From assembly GCF_002920615.1 (NCBI RefSeq), contig NZ_PQSU01000056.1, positions 1 to 39,558 on the forward strand: a stretch of 39,558 bases of DNA, given 5' to 3'. Both the position numbers and the translations under genes were made by a program. Source of the stretch: Streptomyces sp. Ru62 (GTDB lineage: Bacteria > Actinomycetota > Actinomycetes > Streptomycetales > Streptomycetaceae). Shown piece by piece: positions 25,738 through 32,261 of this stretch. Numbering within the stretch: the stretch's first letter is position 1; the number at the start of each line of letters is the position of its first letter. The notes beneath the pieces were generated by a model. The model was not told the origin of the DNA and did no database searches. It saw nothing but the letters and a program-made list of their open reading frames with translations.

Positions 25738-26180
25738 GAGAGGTCAGCTCTTTCGCGCGAGGAGTTCGTCGGGAGGTGCGGCGGCCGCGATTCGTGGTCG
25801 GGCGCGCCGGAGGACGTACGTCGTTCCGCGCTGGCCGAAGGCCGGGGTGTACGGCTTTAGAGGGCCCGCGCGTTCCTCGCGGGGCGACACACACGGTCGA
25901 AGTCGTGGTGCTGACGGGAAGGCCAGAACGGCTCAAGGTCGTGGCGACCCGTCGCGGTGATCTGCTGGAAGCCGGCCATGCGCCCATTGAAGCAGAGGCG
26001 TGCGCCGGGCAGGAGCCTCCTCTCACTGCTTGGACGCTTCCTTGGCGTGAAATTGACGTTGTGTCCACCCTGAACCCCGGCTTTCCGCCCTGGTCAGCGG
26101 CCTGCCACGGCCCATCGGTGGCCGGATCGCCGTCTCAATCCCCGGACAGCGTCGGAGCAGGGACGGGGGCGTGACGCGCG
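25738..26180. other. Long intergenic region upstream of the winged-helix regulator
   Basis: This 443-nt region holds the candidate 40-residue ORF (25857-25979) and a less GC-rich patch at about 26020-26085 that is a likely promoter region for minus-strand transcription. No other gene is supported. Confidence 0.5.
25857..25979 (-). CDS. Possible 40-residue peptide upstream of the winged-helix gene
   Basis: This small ORF reads MAGFQQITATGRHDLEPF, then WPSRQHHDFDRVCRPARN, then ARAL and stop. Its third codon positions are about 85% G/C, as expected of a real Streptomyces gene. The segment RQHHDFDRVC loosely resembles the R-x-H-x-D-x-x-R-V pattern of actinobacterial leader peptides. It lies on the same strand 119 nt before the regulator gene, so it could be a leader (attenuator) peptide. 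Against it, no good ribosome binding site precedes the ATG. No function is claimed. Confidence 0.4.
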   Translation of the reverse strand: MAGFQQITATGRHDLEPFWPSRQHHDFDRVCRPARNARAL

Positions 26181-26215
26181 CGAGGGGCACCCGCCGACAC
26201 GGCGGGCGCCCCTCG
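26181..26215 (-). terminator. glnII terminator hairpin
   Basis: A 15-bp stem with one mismatch (CGAGGGGCACCCGCC at 26181-26195 against 26201-26215) and loop GACAC lies 16 nt beyond the glnII stop codon. Confidence 0.75.
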
Positions 26216-26231
26216 GACGCGGCGGTACGGA

Positions 26232-27263
26232 TCAGACCTGGCCGGCCTTCTCCAGCGCGGTGCAGCAGGTGTCCACCAGCAGGCGGGTCACCACGTACGG
26301 GTCGACGTTGGCGTTCGGGCGGCGGTCCTCGATGTAGCCCTTGCCGTCCTTCTCGACCTGCCACGGGATGCGGACCGAGGCCCCGCGGTCGGAGACGCCG
26401 TAGGAGAACTTGTCCCAGGGGGCGGTCTCGTGCAGGCCCGTCAGCCGCTCGTCGATGCCGGCGCCGTAGCTCTTCACGTGGTCCAGCGGCTTCGAGCCCT
26501 CGCCGAGCGACTCGCACGCGGTGATGATGGCGGCGTAGCCCTCGCGCATGGCCTTGGTGGAGAAGTTGGTGTGGGCGCCCGCGCCGTTCCAGTCGCCCTT
26601 GACCGGCTTCGGGTCCAGGGTCGCGGAGATGCCGAAGTCCTCGGCGGTGCGGTACAGCAGCCAGCGGGCCACCCAGAGCTGGTCGGAGACCTCCAGCGGG
26701 GAGAGCGGGCCGACCTGGAACTCCCACTGGCCCGGCATGACCTCGGCGTTGATGCCGGAGATGCCGAGACCGGCCTTCAGGCAGTTCTCCAGGTGGGCCT
26801 CGACGACCTCCCGGCCGAAGATCTCGTCGGCGCCGACACCGCAGTAGTAACCGCCCTGCGGGGCCGGGAAGCCGCCCTCGGGGAAGCCCAGCGGGCGGGA
26901 GCCGTCGAAGAAGGTGTACTCCTGCTCGATGCCGAAGATCGGCTCCTGCGCGGCGAACCGCTCGGCGACCTCGGCCAGCGCGGCCCGGGTGTTGGACGGG
27001 TGCGGCTTCATGTCGGTGTCGAGCACCTCGCACAGCACCAGGACGTCGTCGCCGCCGCGCACCGGGTCCGGGCAGGTGAAGACCGGCCTGAGCACGCAGT
27101 CGGAGGAGTGGCCCTCGGCCTGGTTGGTGGAGGAGCCGTCGAAGCCCCAGATCGGCAGCGCGTCGAGACCGGCCGGAGCACCCGTGATGATCTTCGTCTT
27201 GGAACGCAGCTTGGCCGTCGGCTCGGTGCCGTCGATCCAGATGTACTCAGCCTTGAAGGTCAC
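26232..27263 (-). CDS. glnII: Glutamine synthetase type II (GlnII)
   Basis: This is an ATP-dependent ligase making glutamine from glutamate and ammonia, the eukaryotic-type enzyme found in Streptomyces, Frankia and rhizobia. At 343 residues it is much shorter than GSI and lacks the adenylylation tyrosine loop. Diagnostic parts are ELPIW-type LPIWGFDGSSTNQAEGHSSD, FGIEQEYTFFDG, GINAEVMPGQWEFQVGP, KGDWNGAGAHTNFSTKAM and the C-terminal RRPNANVDPYVVTRL. The start is GTG 27263, giving (M)TFKAEYIWIDGTEP as in known GlnII proteins, with GAAGGAT about 10 nt upstream. The ATG at 27377 would add an Arg-rich extension passing through the GlnR box region and is rejected. A GlnR-type box at 27365-27402 suggests induction under nitrogen limitation. 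Confidence 0.97.
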   Translation of the reverse strand: MTFKAEYIWIDGTEPTAKLRSKTKIITGAPAGLDALPIWGFDGSSTNQAEGHSSDCVLRPVFTCPDPVRGGDDVLVLCEVLDTDMKPHPSNTRAALAEVAERFAAQEPIFGIEQEYTFFDGSRPLGFPEGGFPAPQGGYYCGVGADEIFGREVVEAHLENCLKAGLGISGINAEVMPGQWEFQVGPLSPLEVSDQLWVARWLLYRTAEDFGISATLDPKPVKGDWNGAGAHTNFSTKAMREGYAAIITACESLGEGSKPLDHVKSYGAGIDERLTGLHETAPWDKFSYGVSDRGASVRIPWQVEKDGKGYIEDRRPNANVDPYVVTRLLVDTCCTALEKAGQV

Positions 27264-27364
27264 GGGGCCACATCCTTCGGGGGTGGGTCGGGTGCACCGG
27301 CGGGTGCTGCGGCGCTGCGGCACCGGTGCGCCGCTCGATCTGCCGGGCAGCCTGTCAACAGGCC

Positions 27365-27402
27365 GTTTCCCGGCCATTGCCCGTCTGTGAACCCCGTGTT
27401 AC
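27365..27402 (-). promoter_or_regulatory. Four-element GlnR box upstream of glnII
   Basis: Read on the minus strand, the four 5-mers GTAAC, TTCAC, GCAAT and GAAAC are each separated by exactly 6 nt, giving 11-bp periodicity. This fits the GlnR box pattern gTnAc-n6-GaAAc repeated twice, with the two middle elements degenerate. It lies 102-139 bp before the start codon, almost the same distance as the glnA box. Confidence 0.8.
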
Positions 27403-27461
27403 CTGGTCGTTCTGTGCCCCGGCTCACGTGGTGAGGCGGAGCCGGGTGGGCAGGGGCCGTT

Positions 27462-27926
27462 TCACTGCGCTCGGGCGGCGGCCTCGCGTACGCCGGTGAG
27501 GAAGTCCCGGATCGCCGCCCGCTGGTGGTCGTCGTAGCCGCGCAGCAGCTGCGCCGACCGCTCGATCAGCGGCCCGAAGAAGGCCCAGCCGAGCTCCACC
27601 GCGCGGTCCTCCACGTCGATCACGACCCTGCGCCGGTCCCGCTCCCCGCGCACCCGGCGCACCAGCCCGGCCCCCTCCAGCCGGTCGACGAGCGCGGTCG
27701 TACCCGCCGAATTGAGCCCGAGCACGCCACCGAGCCGCCCGGCGCTCATCTCCTCGCCCGCGCGCCGCGCGTCCATGAGCGCGATCAGGGCGCGCACGTC
27801 CGTGGGGTGCATGCCGTTCCGGTGCGCGAACCGGGCACTGTGCAGGCCGAGTTCCACGGTGGCGGCGCGCAGCAGGTGGACGATCTCCAGCTCGGGCCCC
27901 TCGGCGGGGCCGGACGGGGTGGACAC
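27462..27926 (-). CDS. MarR-family transcriptional regulator
   Basis: This 154-residue dimeric winged-helix regulator contains a dimerisation helix (ELEIVHLLRAATVELGLHS), HTH LSAGRLGGVLGLNSAGTTAL-type residues around 70-95, and the wing VRRVRGERDRRRVVIDV. The start is GTG 27926 because GGGAGG lies 6 nt upstream. The in-frame ATG at 27947 has no ribosome binding site and sits inside the operator. It is divergent from the hydrolase gene, with an inverted repeat in between, so it probably represses itself and the hydrolase until a small lipophilic ligand binds. The ligand is unknown. Confidence 0.9.
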   Translation of the reverse strand: MSTPSGPAEGPELEIVHLLRAATVELGLHSARFAHRNGMHPTDVRALIALMDARRAGEEMSAGRLGGVLGLNSAGTTALVDRLEGAGLVRRVRGERDRRRVVIDVEDRAVELGWAFFGPLIERSAQLLRGYDDHQRAAIRDFLTGVREAAARAQ

Positions 27927-27945
27927 GGAGAGCCTCCCGGCTATC

Positions 27946-27978
27946 ATCTCGCTCGGCGAACATCTTGCTGAGCGAGAT
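27946..27978. promoter_or_regulatory. Putative MarR operator in the marR-hydrolase divergent region
   Basis: ATCTCGCTC (27946-27954) and GAGCGAGAT (27970-27978) are perfect 9-bp inverted arms. Two overlapping weaker dyads share the ATCTYGCT half-site (27946-27963 and 27962-27978). The element lies just upstream of the hydrolase ribosome binding site and would cover both promoters. Confidence 0.7.
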
Positions 27979-27993
27979 AATAAGGGAGGCGCC

Positions 27994-28848
27994 ATGGCCG
28001 GACACGACGGCGGGGCGTACCGGGTTGCGTACGACAAGGTCCTGGCGAAGTGGCCCGCCGACCGCGAGGCGCTGACGGTCGCCACGCCCTTCGGCGAGGC
28101 CCACGTCAACGTCTGCGGCCCGCGTGACGCGCCGCCGCTGCTCCTGCTGCCGGGCGGCGGGGGAGCGACCTCCGCCTCCTGGTACGCGCAGGCCGCCGGC
28201 CTCGCCCGGATCCGCCGGGTGCACGCCGTGGACCTCCCCGGCGCGCCCGGACTGAGCCGGGCCGGCGACCGCCACCCCCGTACGGTCGCCGACCTGGCCG
28301 ACTGGCTGGACGCCGTCCTGGACGGCCTCGGTATCACCGCGACCGACGTCGGCGGCCACTCCTACGGCGGCTGGATCGCCCTGCACCACGCGCTGCGCGC
28401 GCCCGCCCGGGTGCGCCGTCTGTTCCTGCTGGACCCGACCCAGTGCTTCGCCGGGTTCAAGACGGCGTACCTGCTGCACGCGCTGCCGATGCTGCTGCGG
28501 CCCGCACCCCGCCGGGTCCGCGCCTTCCTGGAGTGGGAGAGCGGGGGAGCGGCGCTGGACCCCGACTGGCTGGCCCTCCAGGAGGCCGCCGCCGGCTTCC
28601 CGGCAGCGAAGCCGGTGACCGGCCCGCGGCCGGCGCCGGACGCGCTGCGCGCCCTGCGGATGCCGGTCCTGCTGCTCGCGGCCGCGAACAGCAGGACCCA
28701 TGACCCTCACGAGGTGGTGGCGCGGGCCGGTGCGCTGCTGCCGCGCGTGGAGACGGCCGTACTGCCGGACGTCTCCCACCACGCGCTGCCGCAGACGGCA
28801 CCGCCGGCCCTCGTCCGCCACCTCACCGGTTTCCTGTCGGCTCCCTGA
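27994..28848 (+). CDS. Alpha/beta hydrolase
   Basis: This is a 284-residue cytoplasmic alpha/beta-hydrolase-fold enzyme. The oxyanion strand is LLLLPGGGGATSASW. The nucleophile elbow is GGHSYGG with Ser123. The acid is probably the Asp of SRTHDPHE, and the histidine lies in DVSHHALPQ near residue 260. The ATG at 27994 has AAGGGAGG 4 nt upstream. The divergent MarR regulator probably controls it, which suggests a substrate related to the MarR ligand such as an ester or lactone, but none can be named. The gene ends 3 nt from the convergent gene at 28852. Confidence 0.88.
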   Translation: MAGHDGGAYRVAYDKVLAKWPADREALTVATPFGEAHVNVCGPRDAPPLLLLPGGGGATSASWYAQAAGLARIRRVHAVDLPGAPGLSRAGDRHPRTVADLADWLDAVLDGLGITATDVGGHSYGGWIALHHALRAPARVRRLFLLDPTQCFAGFKTAYLLHALPMLLRPAPRRVRAFLEWESGGAALDPDWLALQEAAAGFPAAKPVTGPRPAPDALRALRMPVLLLAAANSRTHDPHEVVARAGALLPRVETAVLPDVSHHALPQTAPPALVRHLTGFLSAP

Positions 28849-28851
28849 GCC

Positions 28852-29565
28852 TCACCCCACCTTCTCGATCACCGCGCGCCGGATGAGGAACTTGCCCGGT
28901 TCCCGGACCTGTTCGAAGGCCGTGTTGTTGAGCAGGACGCAACTGCCGGAGACGGACGTCACCTTCACCGTGGTGGACTTGTTGTTGTCCAGGTTGGTGA
29001 CCTTCAGGGTCGTCCCCGCCGGGAACTGGTTGCTGGACGCGGCCGGGGCGCCGCCCTCGCCGGAGAGCGTCACGGTGGAGCCCTTGCACACCTGCTGGCC
29101 GGCCGCCTGCTGACCGCCGCCCTGCTGGGCGCCCCCGGCCTGCTGGTCAGCGCCTTGCTGGGCGCCCCCGGCCTGCTGGCCGCCGCCCTGCTGTCCCGCG
29201 CCCTGGCCCGCGTCGCCGCCCTGCGCCGCCTGGGAGCCCTGAGCCGACTCCCCAACGGTGCAACCGGACGCCTTCTGCTGGACCTTGATCTGCTCGATGA
29301 CCGCCTGCCGGTTGGCGATCCGGGCCGCCGACTGGGCGTCCGGTTTCGCCTTCTGGTCCGCGATGAACCTCTCGTTGTTGCCGAGGGCCGTGGCCAGCCC
29401 CTGGCAGACGGTCGAGTCCCCGGCCGACAGCGTCCTGGCGTTCTGCGGGCTCTGCGCGGCGTTGGAGGTGGACGCCAGGGCGAAGGCCCCGCCACCCGCC
29501 ACCGCCGCGGCACCGACGAGCAGCGCGAGCTTCTTCTTCGTACCGAGAGTTCTCCTGCGCGACAT
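28852..29565 (-). CDS. Exported protein with Cys-bracketed helical domain, Gln/Gly/Ala linker and beta domain
   Basis: This 237-residue exported protein has unknown function. A basic N-terminus (MSRRRTLGTKKK) precedes a hydrophobic segment at residues 13-33 (signal peptide or anchor). A helical domain follows with Cys54 and Cys102 at its ends (FIADQKAKPDAQSAARIANR is its core). Next is a low-complexity linker at about 107-158 (GAQQGADQQAGGAQQGGGQQ type), then a small beta-rich C-terminal domain with Cys160 and Cys207-type residues (VSGSCVLL). The ATG at 29565 has AGGAGG upstream. A Crp-like palindrome lies about 90 bp upstream. The layout repeats that of the DUF1996 protein at 22027-23586, suggesting a shared helical module. 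Confidence 0.8.
   Translation of the reverse strand: MSRRRTLGTKKKLALLVGAAAVAGGGAFALASTSNAAQSPQNARTLSAGDSTVCQGLATALGNNERFIADQKAKPDAQSAARIANRQAVIEQIKVQQKASGCTVGESAQGSQAAQGGDAGQGAGQQGGGQQAGGAQQGADQQAGGAQQGGGQQAAGQQVCKGSTVTLSGEGGAPAASSNQFPAGTTLKVTNLDNNKSTTVKVTSVSGSCVLLNNTAFEQVREPGKFLIRRAVIEKVG
29102..29210. repeat. In-gene repeat encoding the Gln/Gly/Ala linker
   Basis: Imperfect repeats with core CTGCTGGGCGCCCCCGGC (two close copies about 36 nt apart) encode GAQQ/GADQQAG units of the exported protein. Confidence 0.65.
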
Positions 29566-29643
29566 GCGCGCCTCCTGAAGAGGTAGGGGAGCGTACGCCG
29601 CTATGTACGAGATACCGAACGAGGTTACTCAGCGGTCGCAGGA

Positions 29644-29666
29644 GTCACTGAAGTGACCTGTGTCAC
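29644..29666. promoter_or_regulatory. Overlapping palindromes with a Crp-type site
   Basis: GTCACT-GA-AGTGAC (29644-29657) overlaps GTGAC-CTGT-GTCAC (29653-29666). The latter fits the S. coelicolor Crp pattern GTG-N6-GNCAC on both strands. It lies about 80-100 bp upstream of the exported-protein gene start at 29565, in its promoter region, and 18 nt below the end of the ArsC-like gene. Confidence 0.5.
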
Positions 29667-29684
29667 GCCGGAGTTGACCCGGTC

Positions 29685-30056
29685 TCAGCCCTTGCCGCCG
29701 TGCGAGATGGCCTCCCGTACGGCCTCCTCGCTGCGGGCCACCAGTGCCGTACCGTCGTCCGCCGTGATGATCGGGCGCTGGATCAGCTTGGGGTGCTCGC
29801 TCAGCGCGGTGATCCAGCGGTCCCGCGCGCTCTCGTCCCGCGGCCACTCCTTGAGCCCCAGCTCCTTGGCGGCCGGCTCCTGGGTGCGGGTGATGTCCCA
29901 CGGTTCGAGGTGCAGCCGGTCGAGCACGGCCCTGATCTCGTCGGCGCTCGGCACGTCCTCCAGGTAGCGGCGGACGGTGTACTCGGCCCCCTCGGCGTCG
30001 AGCAGGCTGATCGCGCTGCGGCACTTGGAACAGGCGGGATTGATCCAGATCTCCAT
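29685..30056 (-). CDS. ArsC/Spx-family thioredoxin-fold protein
   Basis: This 123-residue thioredoxin-fold protein of the arsenate-reductase-like family starts MEIWINPACSKCRS, with Cys9 and Cys12 in a C-x-x-C more like Spx/YffB proteins than classical ArsC (a single N-terminal catalytic Cys followed by TSR). Features such as YLEDVPSADEIRAVLDRL and LIQRPIITADDG are family-typical. No ars operon is nearby, so a redox role is as likely as arsenate reduction. The ATG at 30056 has a weak ribosome binding site; an in-frame GTG three codons upstream is an alternative. It is divergent from the DNA-damage-type promoter at 30131. Confidence 0.85.
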   Translation of the reverse strand: MEIWINPACSKCRSAISLLDAEGAEYTVRRYLEDVPSADEIRAVLDRLHLEPWDITRTQEPAAKELGLKEWPRDESARDRWITALSEHPKLIQRPIITADDGTALVARSEEAVREAISHGGKG

Positions 30057-30130
30057 GCCGCACACGGTACGCGAAACCCGTTCGGCACCCCCGTCACTGG
30101 AGCCCCGAAAGCCCTTGTGGCCAGCGGCTT

Positions 30131-30153
30131 TTGTCAGTGGTGGCCCGTAGAAT
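30131..30153 (+). promoter_or_regulatory. RecA-NDp/PafBC-type DNA-damage promoter
   Basis: TTGTCAGTG (30131-30139), then exactly 8 nt, then TAGAAT (30148-30153), is a full match to the actinobacterial LexA-independent DNA-damage promoter motif tTGTCRGTG-N8-TAnnnT (established for mycobacterial recA, bound by PafBC). The predicted transcription start near 30160 is about 60 nt before the GTG of the 104-residue gene. Confidence 0.8.
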
Positions 30154-30219
30154 GGAAGCAGTGTTCGAGGGTGCGCGCCGGACCCCGGTGCGTGCCCTGA
30201 CCGCGACAGGAGGATGCCT

Positions 30220-30534
30220 GTGCCCGCTGCCGCCCTGAAGCCCAAGCCGTTGCCGACCCAGTCCACCGCCCAGCGTTCCGTGCTGTTCGACTCGCCCTAC
30301 GAGCCCGTGGCGAAGCGACCGCTGCCGGCCGGCCGGCCGCGCGAGTGGTACGTCACGCACAACCGGCGTCTGAAGGCCATGCGCCTGGCCATAGCCCTGC
30401 TCGACTCTGGCGTGTATCTCCCGGACCAGGCCCGGAACGAGACGATCCGCGGCACGGCGGAGCGGATCGGGATGCGCCCGCCGTCCGACACCACGTGCCA
30501 CATGGTGCGGGCACTGATGCGTTACTCGCGCTGA
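30220..30534 (+). CDS. Conserved-looking 104-residue protein under a DNA-damage promoter
   Basis: I do not recognise this protein. AGGAGG at 30208-30213 decides the start. The ATG at 30214 follows it with no gap, while GTG 30220 is 6 nt away, so MPAAALKPKPLP is preferred. The first 45 residues are Pro/Lys-rich and probably disordered. The rest is basic and helical (REWYVTHNRRLKAMRLAIAL, then a segment ending TIRGTAERIGMRPPS), and the last part could form a helix-turn-helix, which is inference. It has no signal peptide or membrane segment. The perfect PafBC-type promoter upstream and the convergent glycosylase-like gene downstream suggest a DNA-damage role. Confidence 0.8.
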   Translation: MPAAALKPKPLPTQSTAQRSVLFDSPYEPVAKRPLPAGRPREWYVTHNRRLKAMRLAIALLDSGVYLPDQARNETIRGTAERIGMRPPSDTTCHMVRALMRYSR

Positions 30535-30587
30535 GCCGGCCGTGCCGCCGGGTGCCCCGCGTCACCGGCGCGGGGCACCTGGCGCCG

Positions 30588-31769
30588 TCACGCCGTCAGT
30601 TCCCGCTCCAGCGGGGTCCGGAAGCGCGGGGTGACCCGGGCCGCGCCCAGCCAGTCGCGCAGGCGCTCCGCCTCCGCCGTGACCTCGGCCGCGGCCTCCC
30701 TGCGGACGCCCTCCTCCGGGATCCGCCAGACGATCTCGCCGTCCGCGCGCTGGGCCCAGCCGCCCACCACGCGGCCGTTCCACCACACCGTCGGACCCAC
30801 GTTGCCGCTGCGGTCGAAGAGCAGGGGGCGCAGCGCCGGGTCCAGATACCAGTCGCGGTGCTGCCAGGCCATGGCCGTGGGGTCCAGGGCGGGCAGCAGC
30901 GCCGCCCAGGGCGCGCCGGGGCCCGTCACCGGCTCCGCGTCCCCGGCGTCGACGTAACCCGTGCCCTCGTCCAGGGAGACCTCCTCGGCGCCGATGGCCG
31001 CCAGCGCGCGGCGGACCTCCCGGAGCGTCCAGCCCGTCCACCACTTCAGGTCCGCCTCGGTCGCCGGGCCGCACGCCCGCAGCCAGTGGCGCAGCAGGGC
31101 CGCCTGGGCCCCGGCCGCGTCCAGCTCGGGGTGGGGCGGCGCCGGCGCCCAGCGGAACTGGCTCGACGTCCAGGAGCCGAGCGGGCGGCCCCGGACCACC
31201 TTGCCCTCCACCCCGAGCACGCGCAGCAGGCGGGTCGAGACCGTGTGGACGCCCTCGTAGCTCTTCCCGGCCGAGTGGACGAACCGTTCGCGCAGGCGGG
31301 GCTCGTCCGCCGCCAGCTCCGCCGCCGTCGCCTGGCCACGCCGGGCCAGCGCGGCGAGCGTGGCCTCCTCGACCTCCGCCAGCCACGCCGCGTCCGGGGC
31401 ACCGGCCAGCGCCATGTCCCGCAGCAGGGCCGCGCGCTCACGGGCGGCCACCGTGAGGCCCGTCGAGGCGTGGACGACGGCCGTCAGGTCCGCCGGGAAC
31501 ACGAACACCGTGTGCCGCATGCCGTGCATCCGCACCAGCGTGCGGTCCTCGTACAGCGCCCGTTCCGTCTCCGCCACCGCCTTGGCGGGTTCGGTCAGCC
31601 GGGCGGCCACCGCCAGGTGCACGGTCGCCGGGTCCGAGCCGTGCAGGGCGACCAGACAGGCCGCGACCTCCTCGGGCGTCGTCGCCCGTGCCGCCCCGGC
31701 CAGCCGGTGCCGCACGGCCAGCCGGGCCCGCCGCTCCGCCACGTCGACGTACCGCCGTCCCTCCGTCAT
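30588..31769 (-). CDS. HTH_42 (AlkZ/YcaQ-type) winged-helix protein, possible DNA glycosylase
   Basis: This 393-residue cytoplasmic protein is of the winged-helix superfamily that includes the DNA glycosylases AlkZ and YcaQ. Seen are the N-terminal helical part, LRRHTVFVF-like MHGMRHTVFVFPADL, RPLGSWTSSQFRW and the C-terminal WYLDPALRPLLFDRSGNVGP, WWNGRVVGGWAQ and GEIVW. Where characterised glycosylases have a Q-x-Q or Q-x-D motif, this protein has LHGSD (His43-Asp46), so activity on alkylated or crosslinked bases is uncertain. The ATG at 31769 has GGGGAGG upstream. A near-complete DNA-damage promoter motif lies 37-59 bp upstream of the start, supporting a repair role. Confidence 0.85.
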   Translation of the reverse strand: MTEGRRYVDVAERRARLAVRHRLAGAARATTPEEVAACLVALHGSDPATVHLAVAARLTEPAKAVAETERALYEDRTLVRMHGMRHTVFVFPADLTAVVHASTGLTVAARERAALLRDMALAGAPDAAWLAEVEEATLAALARRGQATAAELAADEPRLRERFVHSAGKSYEGVHTVSTRLLRVLGVEGKVVRGRPLGSWTSSQFRWAPAPPHPELDAAGAQAALLRHWLRACGPATEADLKWWTGWTLREVRRALAAIGAEEVSLDEGTGYVDAGDAEPVTGPGAPWAALLPALDPTAMAWQHRDWYLDPALRPLLFDRSGNVGPTVWWNGRVVGGWAQRADGEIVWRIPEEGVRREAAAEVTAEAERLRDWLGAARVTPRFRTPLERELTA

Positions 31770-31805
31770 ACCGGCCTCCCCTTCGACTCACGATGCCTTG
31801 CCGCC

Positions 31806-31828
31806 ATGGTCGCCGGTGCCACTGACAA
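31806..31828 (-). promoter_or_regulatory. Near-match DNA-damage (RecA-NDp/PafBC) promoter of the HTH_42 gene
   Basis: On the minus strand, TTGTCAGTG (31828-31820), 8 nt, then GACCAT (31811-31806). This fits tTGTCRGTG-N8-TAnnnT with one mismatch, G for the first T of the -10. The predicted start near 31799 would leave a leader of about 30 nt before ATG 31769. Confidence 0.6.
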
Positions 31829-31960
31829 CGCGCGGAGGAGGGGGACGCCTCGTGGCGCGCCTCGTGGTGCGCCCCGGAAAAACGGGGTGCACGGACCGTC
31901 ACGGCCTCTCTACGCTGGGCGAACGGAAGCATCCCCGCCACTCACCCCAGGAGGTCCGTC

Positions 31961-32242
31961 ATGCGTGGCATTCTCGCGACCGGGACCGTCGTCCTGGTGA
32001 TCCTCGGAACCGGAAACCGTCTCTGGTGGCTCGCCGCCGTCGCCCTGCTGTATCTGTACGCGACGCACGGCCGTGGCTCGCCCGGCACCACGCCCCCGGC
32101 CGGCACCGGCGCCGGTCCCCCGCCCGACAGCTACCGGGCGTACCGGGACCGCCGGGACCGGCAGGCCAAGTGGGAGCGCCGCTACCGCCGTGAGCGGCCC
32201 GTCGAGGCCCGGCGGCAGGAGCGGGAGAAGAGCAGGAAGTGA
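31961..32242 (+). CDS. Small membrane protein with charged C-terminal tail
   Basis: This 93-residue protein has unknown function. One long hydrophobic stretch or hairpin (ILATGTVVLVILG and LWWLAAVALLYLYA, residues 4-35) is followed by a Gly/Pro linker and a strongly charged helix (YRAYRDRRDRQAKWERRYRR...EREKSRK). It probably sits in the cytoplasmic membrane with the basic tail inside. The ATG at 31961 has AGGAGG 7 nt upstream. It diverges from the HTH_42 gene and is convergent with pspAB, whose stop is 20 nt away. Confidence 0.78.
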   Translation: MRGILATGTVVLVILGTGNRLWWLAAVALLYLYATHGRGSPGTTPPAGTGAGPPPDSYRAYRDRRDRQAKWERRYRRERPVEARRQEREKSRK

Positions 32243-32261
32243 CCGGGGGCGTCGCCGGCCG

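Noticed and set aside
26050..26063. TTGACG as a plus-strand -35 element
   Set aside because: No -10 hexamer at 16-19 nt and no plus-strand gene downstream before convergent glnII.
25776..26174. 132-residue plus-strand frame upstream of glnII
   Set aside because: No ribosome binding site, atypical composition, and it runs antisense to the better small ORF at 25857-25979.
27947..27964. ATG start for the MarR regulator and a short MFAERDD frame
   Set aside because: Both lie inside the operator palindrome without ribosome binding sites. GTG 27926 has GGGAGG at good spacing.
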